The translations under genes were made by a program, and so were the position numbers. The notes beneath the pieces were generated by a model that was given only the letters and a program-made list of their open reading frames with translations, searched no databases and was not told the origin of the DNA. Shown piece by piece: positions 1 through 6,306 of a stretch of DNA of 8,160 nt (within the stretch, counting starts at the first letter, position 1; each line of letters begins with the position of its first letter). Origin of the DNA: DASPWW01 sp035461345 (GTDB lineage: Bacteria > Actinomycetota > Thermoleophilia > Solirubrobacterales > 70-9); the NCBI GenBank assembly GCA_035461345.1, contig DATHVJ010000020.1, positions 1 through 8,160 on the forward strand, written 5' to 3'.

Positions 1-1
1 G

Positions 2-1174
2 CACGGCCCGCCCGAGCGGGAGCTGGCGGCGCTCGCGCGGGCGGTCGGCGCCCAGGAGGTCCACTTCACGGCCGACGTGTCGCCGTTCGCGCGCAGGCGT
101 GACGACCGGGTCCGCGCGCGGCTGAAGCGCGCCGGGGTACGCCTCGTCGCCCACCCCGGGCTCAACCCGATCGACGACCTCGGCGCGCTGCGGACACGGG
201 CCGGCAAGCCGTACACGGTCTTCTCGCCGTTCCACCGCGCGTGGGAGGCGGAGCCGAGGCGCGAGGTCGCGCGCGCCCCGCGGCGGCTGCCGGCGCTGCC
301 GTCGCGGCTCGCGAAGGGCCGGATCCCGTCGCTCGCCTCGCTCGGCCTCGAGCAGGAGGTGGACGAGCCGCCTCGCGGAGGCGAGACGGAGGGACGCATG
401 CGGCTGGCGCGGTTCCTGGCCGCCGACGTGCGCCGGTACGCAGACGGCCACGACACGCTCGGCCGTGACGGGACATCTCGATTGTCGCCCTACCTGCACC
501 TCGGCAGCGTGTCGCCGCGCGAGGCCGAGGAGCGGACGGGCCGCGGCGAGGGGCCGGCCGCCTTCCGCCGCCAGCTCTGCTGGCGCGACTTCCACCATCA
601 CGTCCTGCTCCACTTCCCGCGCAACGCCAGGTCCGAGTTCCGGGAGCGCTACCGCGGCAAGATCAGGTGGAGCCGCGCCAAGCGGCCGTTCGAGGCCTGG
701 TGCGCGGGACGCACCGGCTACCCCCTGGTCGACGCGGGCATGCGCCAGCTTCGACGCGAGGGCTGGATGCACAACCGCGCCCGGCTCGTCGTCGGCTCGT
801 TCCTGACCAAGGACCTCGGCGTCGACTGGCGCTGGGGCGAGCGCCACTTCATGCGCCTGCTGGTCGACGGCGACGAGGCCAACAACAACGGCAACTGGCA
901 GTGGATCGCCTCGGTCGGGACCGACCCCCAGCCGGCGTTCCGGCGAATCTATAACCCGGCGCGCCAGATGGAGCGACACGACCCCGACGGTCGTTACGTC
1001 CGCCGTTACGTGCCGGAGCTCGCGGCGGTCCCCGACGAGTACCTGCCCGAGCCGTGGACGATGCCGCCCCAGGTCCAGCGCGAGGCGGGATGCGTGATCG
1101 GCGAGCACTACCCGGGCCCGATCGTCGATCACGCCGAGGCCAGGCAGGAGGCGCTGGCGCGCTACAGGGTCTGA
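2..1174 (+). CDS. phr: Deoxyribodipyrimidine photolyase (class I CPD type), 5'-truncated by the window edge
   Basis: Light-driven flavoenzyme that splits UV-induced cyclobutane pyrimidine dimers by electron transfer from reduced FAD. The frame is open from base 2, and the 25 residues before the in-frame GTG at 77 already read like photolyase, so that GTG is internal. About 60-80 residues of the antenna domain are missing; some 390 are visible of a usual 430-480. Counting from the GTG at 77: an FAD-binding SPYLHLG stretch (137-143), LCWRDF (167-172), GYPLVDAGMRQL (214-225), WMHNR (230-234) and the NNNGNWQW flavin pocket (269-276). The Trp electron-transfer triad (W306/W359/W382 in E. coli PhrB) is present as W198, W251 and W274, and the Asn facing FAD N5 is N270. 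E. coli Glu274, which contacts the dimer, is Gln166 here. The C-terminus (HAEARQEALARY) is typical. Its 3' end overlaps the convergent methyltransferase gene by 13 nt. Family call very secure; CPD rather than 6-4 specificity likely. Confidence 0.96.
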   Translation, partial: HGPPERELAALARAVGAQEVHFTADVSPFARRRDDRVRARLKRAGVRLVAHPGLNPIDDLGALRTRAGKPYTVFSPFHRAWEAEPRREVARAPRRLPALPSRLAKGRIPSLASLGLEQEVDEPPRGGETEGRMRLARFLAADVRRYADGHDTLGRDGTSRLSPYLHLGSVSPREAEERTGRGEGPAAFRRQLCWRDFHHHVLLHFPRNARSEFRERYRGKIRWSRAKRPFEAWCAGRTGYPLVDAGMRQLRREGWMHNRARLVVGSFLTKDLGVDWRWGERHFMRLLVDGDEANNNGNWQWIASVGTDPQPAFRRIYNPARQMERHDPDGRYVRRYVPELAAVPDEYLPEPWTMPPQVQREAGCVIGEHYPGPIVDHAEARQEALARYRV

Positions 1175-2427
1175 CCTGCGGCGGCCGGAGCCCGATGGGC
1201 GTCGCCGGCGGCGAGCTGCGCGAGCCCGGCGCGCCACCCGGGCTTCGCGAACAGGATCTGGAGGCCGACGATCCGCGCCTCGCGGAAGCTGGCCTCGGAG
1301 ATCGCCAGATACATCTTCCAAGTGCGGCGGAAGCGGCGGTCGTAGCCGATGCGCTCGAGCTCGGCCTCGGCGGCCAGGAACCGCTCCCGCCAATGGGGCA
1401 GGGTGAGCGCGTAGCTGGTGCTGATGTCGTCGAGCCACACCGTGCGCATGTCGGTGTTGCGCGCCACGCAGCGCTGGATCACCTCAAGCGACGGCAGGCA
1501 CCCCCCTGGAAAGATCAGCTCGGTCGCGAACGTGCGCGAGCTCTTCTCGGCGGCGTAGGCGCGGTCGTCGACGCCGATCGCCTGGAGCAGGAACAGGCCG
1601 TGCGGGCGCAGCAGCTCCGAGCAGCGGCGGAAGAAGACGTCGAAGTACTCCCACCCGACCGCCTCGATCATCTCGATCGAGACGAGCTTGTCGTAGCTGC
1701 CCCCGAGGTCGCGGTAGTCGACGCCGAGGACATCGACCTGACGCTCGAGCCCGGCAGCGGCGACCCGCGCCTCGGCGTACTCGCGCTGCTCGCGCGAGAT
1801 CGTCGTCGTCGTCACCCGGCAGCCGTAGTTCGACGCCGCGTGCACGGCGAGCCCGCCCCACCCGGTGCCGATCTCGAGCAGGTGGTCGTCGGGGCGCAGC
1901 TCGAGCCGGCGGCAGATCCGCTCCAGCTTCGCCGCCTGCGCCTGCTCGAGCGTCGCGTCCTCGCGCTCGAACCAGGCGCACGAGTACATCATCGCCTCGC
2001 GGTCGAGGAAGAGCTCGAACAGCTCGTTGCCGAGGTCGTAGTGGGCGGAGATGTTGCGCCGCGCGCCGCCCCGTGTGTTGAGCAGCGGCAGCTTGGCGAG
2101 GCGCTGGGCGGGGCGGACGAACGGCGCCAGGCGCCGCCGCATCGCGTCGGCGCGGCGCAGCTCGAGCGCGCCGATCCTGAACACGGAGACGAGGTCGTCG
2201 GCGTCCCAGAGGTCGTCGGCGTACGCCTCGCCGAGCCCGACGCTGCGGCGGCGGGCGACGACCGGGTAGAAGCGCGGCGAGTGGATCGTGATCTCGGCCC
2301 GCAGATTCGCCTCGGGCGGGCCGAAGCCGAGCCGCTCGCCCGACCACTCCTCGACCAGCTCGAGCCGTCCGGCGCGGATCCGCCGCAGGGCGCGGTGAAG
2401 CGCTGTCCGGGCGGCGCGCTCGATCAT
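1162..2427 (-). CDS. Cyclopropane-fatty-acid-synthase-like SAM-dependent lipid methyltransferase
   Basis: 421-aa member of the CFAS/mycolic-acid cyclopropane synthase family, which transfers a SAM-derived C1 unit to the double bond of an unsaturated acyl chain in membrane phospholipids. The ATG at 2427 overlaps the DUF1365 stop as ATGA and gives a normal family length; the frame continues upstream only as a shadow of that gene. Visible: HYDLGNELFELFLD (129-142), YSCAWFE (148-154), the SAM-binding LEIGTGWGGLA (184-194), DYRDL (237-241), MIEAVG (253-258), IFPGGCLPS (305-313) and a C-terminal helical part. Against E. coli Cfa, Cys139 is C150, Glu239 is E255 and Tyr317 is Y339, but bicarbonate-binding His266 is Gln282 (LLQAIG). 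Family members that methylate without closing a ring are known, so the product may be a methyl- or methylene-branched acyl chain rather than a cyclopropane. Last gene of the operon. The gene name cfa is withheld because of the Gln. Confidence 0.93.
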   Translation of the reverse strand: MIERAARTALHRALRRIRAGRLELVEEWSGERLGFGPPEANLRAEITIHSPRFYPVVARRRSVGLGEAYADDLWDADDLVSVFRIGALELRRADAMRRRLAPFVRPAQRLAKLPLLNTRGGARRNISAHYDLGNELFELFLDREAMMYSCAWFEREDATLEQAQAAKLERICRRLELRPDDHLLEIGTGWGGLAVHAASNYGCRVTTTTISREQREYAEARVAAAGLERQVDVLGVDYRDLGGSYDKLVSIEMIEAVGWEYFDVFFRRCSELLRPHGLFLLQAIGVDDRAYAAEKSSRTFATELIFPGGCLPSLEVIQRCVARNTDMRTVWLDDISTSYALTLPHWRERFLAAEAELERIGYDRRFRRTWKMYLAISEASFREARIVGLQILFAKPGWRAGLAQLAAGDAHRAPAAAGQTL

Positions 2428-3173
2428 CGCGCCGCCTTGGGGTGGGGGTGGAACGGCGCGCCCTTGAGCTTCAGCCGCGCCGCGTTGCCGTAGATCCGCG
2501 CGATCGCCGCCAGTACCTGCGGGGGGTGGGCCAGCGGGACGGTGGTCGTCGCCGCCCAGGTCAGCTCGCGGCGGCGCAGCGCCAGCGACGCCTCGAACAC
2601 CAGCTCCCCGCGCTCGCGGTTGGCGATCCGCACGCCCAGCCGCTCGCCTGGCTGCCCCGAGCTCCACTCGTAGGTCTGCTCCATCGGCATGAACGGGGAG
2701 ACGTGCATGCGCTTCGGCATCTTCCCACCGAGCGGCGCTCCGGGCGCCGAGCGCTCGATCACGTAGCAGTGGCGCTCGCCCCACGGGGTGTTGGTGACCT
2801 CGGCGATCATTGCCTGCACGGTGTCGCCTCCGTGCGCGTACAGGTAGTAGAAGCTGACCGGGTTGTAGCCGACTCCCAGCGTGCGGGCCATCGTCAGCAG
2901 CCGCACTGGTCCGCCGGGGCGCCGCCCGGTGCGGTCCGCGACGAGGTCGCGGGCGGCGTCGGCGAGCGGTACGTCGGGGTCGCCGAGGTAGTCGGCGCGG
3001 CGAAAGCGCACCGGCGCCGGTCGCCGGGCCGACCACAGCGGGTGGCGGTCGAGGACCTCGGGCAGCTCGTCGAGGTCGACGAGCAGCATCCACACCCCGT
3101 ACGAGAACGAGTGCTCGACGGGGCTCAGGCGGCGGTGGCGAAGCCGGCCGTGGTAGATCGCCGTCGCGCTCAC
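2424..3173 (-). CDS. DUF1365 family protein
   Basis: 249-aa DUF1365 protein of unknown biochemical function. The GTG start at 3173 overlaps the upstream flavoenzyme stop as GTGA, and the N-terminus (AIYHGRLRHRRLSPVEHSF) matches the family's usual beginning; the longer open frame upstream is a shadow. Family signatures: H-x-R-x3-P-x2-H-x-F-x-Y near residues 13-25, then LLVDLDEL (30-37), GYNPVSFYYLY (102-112), EVTNTPWGERHCY (125-137) and K-x-MHVSPFMPM-x3-Y-x-W (154-170). No signal peptide or convincing membrane helix. DUF1365 genes are very commonly found beside a COG2907-type FAD oxidoreductase and a Cfa-like methyltransferase, exactly as here. A role as an accessory or partner enzyme in fatty-acyl modification is therefore inferred from context, not from the sequence. 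The stop overlaps the methyltransferase start by 4 nt, so translation is probably coupled. Confidence 0.93.
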   Translation of the reverse strand: MSATAIYHGRLRHRRLSPVEHSFSYGVWMLLVDLDELPEVLDRHPLWSARRPAPVRFRRADYLGDPDVPLADAARDLVADRTGRRPGGPVRLLTMARTLGVGYNPVSFYYLYAHGGDTVQAMIAEVTNTPWGERHCYVIERSAPGAPLGGKMPKRMHVSPFMPMEQTYEWSSGQPGERLGVRIANRERGELVFEASLALRRRELTWAATTTVPLAHPPQVLAAIARIYGNAARLKLKGAPFHPHPKAAR

Positions 3174-4465
3174 GCCGCCAGCGCCCGCTCGGGAGCGGTC
3201 AGGACCCGCCGCCCGCGCTCCAGCGCCCCGAGCCGCTCGCTCACGCGAAGCGCGCTCCACACGCCGTCCTCGTGAAAGCCCCAGCGCCAGTACGCGCCGC
3301 AGTAGTGGGTGCGGTTGGCGCCGCTGATCGCCGCCCAGCGTCCCTGGGCGCGCACCGCCGCGGCGGTGTACACCGGGTGGGAGTAGGGGATGCGGCGGAT
3401 CACCCTCGCGGGGTCGATCGCGTCGGTGCGGTTGAGGGTGACGAGGAACTCGCGATCCGCGACCAGGGACTGGAGGCGGTTCATGTGGTAGGTGACCGTC
3501 GTCCGCCCTGTCGGTTCGTCGGCGAGGTGGAAGTTCCAGCTCGCCCACGCGCCGCGGCGCCGCGGGAGCAGCCGCTCGTCGGTGTGCAACACGGCCTCGT
3601 TCGGCTGGTAGTCGATCGCCCCCAGCACCTCGCGCTCCGCGTCGGTGGGGTCGGCGAGCATCGCCAGCGCCTGGTCGGAGTGGGTCGCGATCACGACCTC
3701 GTCGAAGCGCTCCACGTCATGGGTGAGCACGAGCTCGACACCGTCGGGGCGGCGGCGGATCGCGCGCACCGGGGTGCGGAGCTGGATGCGATCGCCGAAC
3801 GGGGCGGTCAGCGCCTCGACGTAGCGGCGCGAGCCGCCGGGGATCGAGCGCCACCGGGGGCGGCCGACGAGCTGGAGGTTGCCGTGATTGTCGAGGAACT
3901 CGGCCATGAAGCTGGCCGGAAACGACCACAGCCGATCGGGGTCGGCCGACCAGATCGCCGAGATCTGGGGGACGATCAGGCGCTCGACGAAGTACTCCGA
4001 GTATCCGCGCTGCTCGAGGAACGCCCGCAGGGTGGGTCCCTTGCCGTTAGTCCCCACGAGCGCGCGGGCGTCGCGGAAGAAGCGCACCAGGTCGAGCAGC
4101 ATGCGGTGGAAGCGGGGGTCGAGCAGGTTCGCGCCCTGCGCGAACACTCCGCGCGGACGGCTCGCCCACTCGAACCCGCCGCGCCCGTCGGAGACCGAGA
4201 AGCTCATGCTCGCGGGCTGGGTGGCGACGCCGAGCTCGGCCAGCAGGCGCTCGAAGTTGGGGTAGTTGCGGTCGTTGAGGACGATGAACCCCGTGTCGAC
4301 CTCCCAGCTGCCGGCGTCGGCTTCGACGCTGATGGTGTTCGTGTGCCCGCCCGCGTAGTCGCCCGCCTCGAACACGCTCACCTCGTGGCCGGCGCGATGG
4401 AGCTCGCGCGCTGCGACGAGCCCCGACACGCCGGCGCCGACCACCGCGATCCGGCGCCCGCTCAT
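3170..4465 (-). CDS. FAD-dependent oxidoreductase (amine-oxidase/phytoene-desaturase fold, COG2907-like)
   Basis: 431-aa predicted flavoprotein. The N-terminus is a dinucleotide-binding fold: RRIAVVGAGVSGLVAARELHRAG with G10-x-G12-x2-G15 and the ribose-binding Glu33. It is followed by GGHTNT (38-43) and EVDTGFIVLND, the usual start of the substrate domain of this subgroup. The C-terminal GANRTHYCGAYWRWGFHEDGVWSA region is the second FAD-contact segment and closes the family domain; length is typical. The ATG at 4465 is set by the VVGAG spacing, the ATGA overlap with the upstream stop and a GAGGAGG Shine-Dalgarno 7 nt before it. The fold is distantly shared with phytoene desaturases and amine oxidases, but linkage to DUF1365 and a Cfa-like methyltransferase points to oxidation or desaturation of a modified fatty-acyl chain rather than of a carotenoid. 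Exact substrate unknown. Stop overlaps the DUF1365 start by 4 nt. Confidence 0.93.
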   Translation of the reverse strand: MSGRRIAVVGAGVSGLVAARELHRAGHEVSVFEAGDYAGGHTNTISVEADAGSWEVDTGFIVLNDRNYPNFERLLAELGVATQPASMSFSVSDGRGGFEWASRPRGVFAQGANLLDPRFHRMLLDLVRFFRDARALVGTNGKGPTLRAFLEQRGYSEYFVERLIVPQISAIWSADPDRLWSFPASFMAEFLDNHGNLQLVGRPRWRSIPGGSRRYVEALTAPFGDRIQLRTPVRAIRRRPDGVELVLTHDVERFDEVVIATHSDQALAMLADPTDAEREVLGAIDYQPNEAVLHTDERLLPRRRGAWASWNFHLADEPTGRTTVTYHMNRLQSLVADREFLVTLNRTDAIDPARVIRRIPYSHPVYTAAAVRAQGRWAAISGANRTHYCGAYWRWGFHEDGVWSALRVSERLGALERGRRVLTAPERALAA

Positions 4466-4893
4466 GCCAGCGCCTCCTCGAGCCCGTCGCGGGCCCGGTC
4501 GCCGATGCGGCGGAAGATCAGCCGCATCGGGAGGTCGGCGAGGCGCAGCGCGCCCTTCAGCCGCAGGTCGGCGTCGTAGGTGACCAGCGTTCCGCCGTCT
4601 GGAAGCGGGCGGAAGCTGATCGTGTCGGTGGAGACGACCGTGTCGCTGATCGCCTGCAGGACGACGCGGTGCGGACGGTCGAGCTCGACGGTGCGGTAGG
4701 TCAGCGGCACGTCGCGGCCGAGAAAGCGCGAGATCACCTTGAACTGTGCCCCGCGCCGCACGCCGCCCGAGTTGACCGGGTACGCCTCCTTGACGCCGGG
4801 GTCCCACTCGGCGACGCTCGAGAAGTCGGCGACGTAGTCGAACACCTCCTCGGGTGGGCGCGACGTCCTCACGGTGCCTGAGTAACGGGCCAT
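4462..4893 (-). CDS. SRPBCC (START-like / polyketide-cyclase-type) ligand-binding protein
   Basis: 143-aa single-domain protein of the SRPBCC superfamily, whose helix-grip fold encloses a hydrophobic cavity for lipids or other apolar ligands. It begins MARYSGTVRTSRPPEEVFDYVADFSSVAEWDPGV, the classic first strand plus two short helices that open such domains. Alternating hydrophobic strands follow (FKVISRF, TYRTVEL, HRVVLQAISD, VSTDTISFRPL, GTLVTYDADL), ending in a long C-terminal helix (about 121-142). No signal peptide. The start is fixed by a TGATG junction with the SDR stop (1-nt overlap) and by a near-perfect AAAGGAGG Shine-Dalgarno 6 nt upstream, the best ribosome site in the operon, so it may be made in excess of its neighbours. 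Cavity ligand not predictable; in this operon it could carry or present a lipid intermediate (inference). Confidence 0.9.
   Translation of the reverse strand: MARYSGTVRTSRPPEEVFDYVADFSSVAEWDPGVKEAYPVNSGGVRRGAQFKVISRFLGRDVPLTYRTVELDRPHRVVLQAISDTVVSTDTISFRPLPDGGTLVTYDADLRLKGALRLADLPMRLIFRRIGDRARDGLEEALA
4473..4479 (-). promoter_or_regulatory. Shine-Dalgarno GAGGAGG for the FAD oxidoreductase gene
   Basis: GAGGAGG on the minus strand, 7 nt before ATG 4465, inside the end of the SRPBCC gene. It supports ATG 4465 over the longer upstream open frame. Confidence 0.75.
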
Positions 4894-5888
4894 CAGCGGC
4901 CTCCTTTCTCGTCCTCGCTCCACCCGGTGATTCGGGCGAGCTCGTTCCAAAGCCGGTGGCGCTCCGCCTCCGACTCCCGGGTCCACGGGACGCGGTGCGG
5001 GGGGCGGGGCCGGCGGTCGTGCCAGAAGGCGCCGGGACGCTGCTCGGACGCGGCCGTAGCGAGCAGCCACACCGCGGTGTCGGCGCCCTGGTCGGCGTCG
5101 CGGAGCAGCGGTCGCAGCATCCGGTGGAACCGGGGCAGCGACGACGCGAGCCCGGGGGTGTCGACCCAGCCGGGGTGAAACGACGCGAACGAGACGCCGC
5201 TCGCGCGCTCGCGCTCCGCCCACAGCTCGGCGAGGATCACCTCGATCCGCTTCGTGTGCGCGTACGCGCGCGCGCCGTCGTACTCGCGCCGCTCGAGCTC
5301 GAGATCGTCGGGTCGCAGGCGCGCCGTGTACATGCCGCCGGACGAGGCGAGCACGACACGGGAGGGGGCCCCCGCGCGCAGCGAGGGGAGCATCAGGTTG
5401 GTGAGCAGGAACGGCCCCAACACGTTGGTCGCGAAGGCGAGTTCGTGACCTTGCGGGCTGCGGCGGCGGCCCGGCGGCAGGACGCCGGCGTTGTGGAGCA
5501 GGCCGTGCAGCTCGCCGGCGCGACCGAGGAAGTCGGTGGCGAAGGCCTGGACCGAGTCGAGGTCGGAGAGGTCGCAACGCTCGAGCTCGAGCCGCGAGCC
5601 CGCCTCGATGCCGGAGTCCTCGAGCTTCGAGCCGACGCGCTCGAGCGCCGCCGCGCCGCGCTCGGGATCGCGCGCCACCATGTGGACGCGGGCACCGAGC
5701 CGCGCGAGCCGCTCGGAAGCTGCCTCGCCGATCCCCGAGCTGACGCCGGTGACCAACACCGTGCGCCCCGCGAGCGCGCCGGGCGGGATGTCGCCGTCCC
5801 AGGCGGCGGCGCGGAGTCGGTAGCCGAGCGACGTGTACCCCGGGAGCACGGTCCAGTCGAGGACCCTGTCGAGCGCGCCGGCGATCAT
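4893..5888 (-). CDS. Short-chain dehydrogenase/reductase (classical SDR, DHRS12/retinol-dehydrogenase-like)
   Basis: 331-aa NAD(P)-dependent oxidoreductase. After a ~40-residue N-terminal extension with aromatic residues (DWTVLPGYTSLGYRLR) come the Rossmann motif TGVSSGIG (47-54), a CDLSDLDSV stretch (105-113), HNAGV (132-136), N155, the serine of VLASSGG (about S183) and the catalytic YxxxK as Y209-K213, followed by FHPGWVDTPG (237-246). All members of the Asn-Ser-Tyr-Lys catalytic set are visible. The extension and overall layout resemble the DHRS12-like group, in which it precedes the SDR core. The ATG at 5888 is chosen because it overlaps the stop of the 39-aa gene as ATGA; the reading frame runs further upstream, but only as low-complexity Arg-rich sequence over that small gene. 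Substrate is probably a lipid-like alcohol, aldehyde or ketone given the neighbours, but that is inference. Confidence 0.92.
   Translation of the reverse strand: MIAGALDRVLDWTVLPGYTSLGYRLRAAAWDGDIPPGALAGRTVLVTGVSSGIGEAASERLARLGARVHMVARDPERGAAALERVGSKLEDSGIEAGSRLELERCDLSDLDSVQAFATDFLGRAGELHGLLHNAGVLPPGRRRSPQGHELAFATNVLGPFLLTNLMLPSLRAGAPSRVVLASSGGMYTARLRPDDLELERREYDGARAYAHTKRIEVILAELWAERERASGVSFASFHPGWVDTPGLASSLPRFHRMLRPLLRDADQGADTAVWLLATAASEQRPGAFWHDRRPRPPHRVPWTRESEAERHRLWNELARITGWSEDEKGGR
4900..4907 (-). promoter_or_regulatory. Strong Shine-Dalgarno AAAGGAGG for the SRPBCC gene
   Basis: AAAGGAGG on the minus strand, 6 nt before ATG 4893, inside the last codons of the SDR gene. It fixes the SRPBCC start and is much stronger than the ribosome sites of the other operon genes. 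Confidence 0.85.
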
Positions 5889-6004
5889 GGCCGGTGCCGC
5901 GAGCGGTGGTCCTCGACGATTCCCCACACGATCACGCCGAGCGCCGCGGCGACGAACGCGAACACCACGACCCCGTAGACGAAGATCGCACCCGGCGAGC
6001 TCAT
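5885..6004 (-). CDS. 39-aa single-pass small membrane protein
   Basis: Small gene supported by context rather than by a recognised family. The ATG at 6004 overlaps the preceding stop as ATGA, and its own TGA overlaps the SDR ATG as ATGA, so it fits exactly between two real genes with no spare bases. The product starts MSSPGAIFVYG, has one uninterrupted hydrophobic segment (about residues 6-30, including VVVFAFVAAALGVIVWGIV) and ends in a short charged, basic tail (EDHRSRHRP). That suggests a single transmembrane helix with the tail in the cytoplasm under the positive-inside rule. There is no good Shine-Dalgarno (a GGAG lies 11 nt upstream), so it probably depends on coupling to the gene before it. 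It may act with the 72-aa protein as a membrane anchor or small subunit; function unknown. Confidence 0.78.
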   Translation of the reverse strand: MSSPGAIFVYGVVVFAFVAAALGVIVWGIVEDHRSRHRP

Positions 6005-6219
6005 CGGCGATCACGCTCCACTCGCGCGCGCGCCTCCGGCTCGTGCCGCGGGACGAGGAATGCCCCGAGGGCGAGGATCGAGGGCACCCAGATCCCGACG
6101 AAGATGCCCTCTGTCTCGTCGCCGCCGAAGTACAGGAACACCGACAGGGCGAAGGACAGGAGCGCCGCGGCCAGGAACAGCCCCCGGGCGGCGGTGCGTC
6201 GCGTGGTTGTGTCTCTCAT
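6001..6219 (-). CDS. 72-aa two-helix small membrane protein, first gene of the operon
   Basis: Start taken at ATG 6219: upstream of it the same open frame becomes AT-rich and crosses the promoter, and a GAGG lies 8 nt before this ATG. The product has a short basic N-terminus (MRDTTTRRTAARG), a first hydrophobic helix (about 13-32, LFLAAALLSFALSVFLYFGG), a short acidic loop (DETEG) and a second helix (about 39-57, IFVGIWVPSILALGAFLVP). It ends in a strongly charged tail (RHEPEARARVERDRR). Both ends are probably cytoplasmic with the DETEG loop outside. The TGA overlaps the start of the 39-aa gene by 4 nt. I do not recognise a named family. Its place at the head of the operon, next to a second tiny membrane protein, suggests a membrane-bound partner or scaffold for the soluble lipid-modifying enzymes encoded downstream. 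Confidence 0.83.
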   Translation of the reverse strand: MRDTTTRRTAARGLFLAAALLSFALSVFLYFGGDETEGIFVGIWVPSILALGAFLVPRHEPEARARVERDRR

Positions 6220-6240
6220 CTCGTTTGCCTCGCAGTGTGG

Positions 6241-6259
6241 AGTGTCTGCACAGTGTCTG
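6241..6259. repeat. Two AGTGTCTG repeats spaced by 11 bp (possible CarH-type operator)
   Basis: AGTGTCTG occurs at 6241-6248 and again at 6252-6259, a period of exactly 11 bp; the minus-strand reading is CAGACACT. A partial third copy, AGTGTGG, lies at 6234-6240, 7 bp before the first. CarH DNA-binding domains in Thermus contact 11-bp direct repeats, so this period beside a CarH-like gene is suggestive, though the repeat is short. Confidence 0.45.
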
Positions 6260-6265
6260 TCAAGA
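6256..6265. repeat. Direct repeat TCTGTCAAGA, copy 1 (possible operator)
   Basis: Ten-base sequence repeated exactly at 6299-6308, 43 bp (about four helical turns) away. Read on the minus strand it is TCTTGACAGA, so it contains a -35-like TTGACA. This copy lies just downstream of the predicted operon start site. It could be an operator half or the -35 of a second, weaker promoter (CACACT lies 18 nt downstream of it). Confidence 0.5.
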
Positions 6266-6266
6266 G

Positions 6267-6294
6267 TTGCAATCGAGGTTGTAGCAGGTAGACT
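6267..6294 (+). promoter_or_regulatory. Predicted promoter of the regulator-thioesterase pair, overlapping the divergent promoter
   Basis: TTGCAA (6267-6272), a 16-nt spacer and TAGACT (6289-6294; 4 of 6, with the TAnnnT form common in high-GC bacteria). Transcription would start near 6301. That makes ATG 6309 almost leaderless, or gives GTG 6357 a leader of about 56 nt. Each promoter's -10 lies inside the spacer of the other, so polymerase or a repressor bound here must affect both directions. Confidence 0.5.
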
Positions 6295-6306
6295 CTGGTC
6301 TGTCAA
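6278..6306 (-). promoter_or_regulatory. Predicted sigma70-type promoter of the seven-gene lipid operon
   Basis: On the minus strand a consensus -35 box TTGACA (6306-6301) is followed, after exactly 17 nt, by TACAAC (6283-6278), matching 4 of 6 positions of the -10 consensus. Transcription would start near 6271, giving a leader of about 50 nt before the ATG at 6219. This is the strongest promoter-like pair in the window and lies in its most AT-rich stretch. Confidence 0.68.

Noticed and set aside
1162..1260. Possible terminator between the convergent photolyase and methyltransferase genes
   Set aside because: Only GC-rich partial complementarity was found inside coding sequence, without a T-run on either strand.
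1054..2493. Long + strand open frame (about 479 codons) antisense to the methyltransferase
   Set aside because: It is the antisense shadow of a clear Cfa-like gene; its product is a low-complexity Ala/Arg/Glu/Val-rich string without domain motifs, and no ribosome site was seen.
2428..3093. N-terminal extension of the methyltransferase of about 220 residues, as if a fusion
   Set aside because: The extension is Arg/Ala/Pro-rich, lies over the DUF1365 gene in another frame, and the ATGA junction gives a normal family length.
3272..4579. Long + strand open frame antisense to the FAD oxidoreductase
   Set aside because: Shadow caused by high GC; the minus strand encodes a protein with a complete FAD motif set, while this one shows no recognisable motif.
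4854..5978. Long + strand open frame antisense to the SDR and SRPBCC genes
   Set aside because: Composition is that of a GC-rich antisense shadow, and it crosses several well-supported gene boundaries on the other strand.
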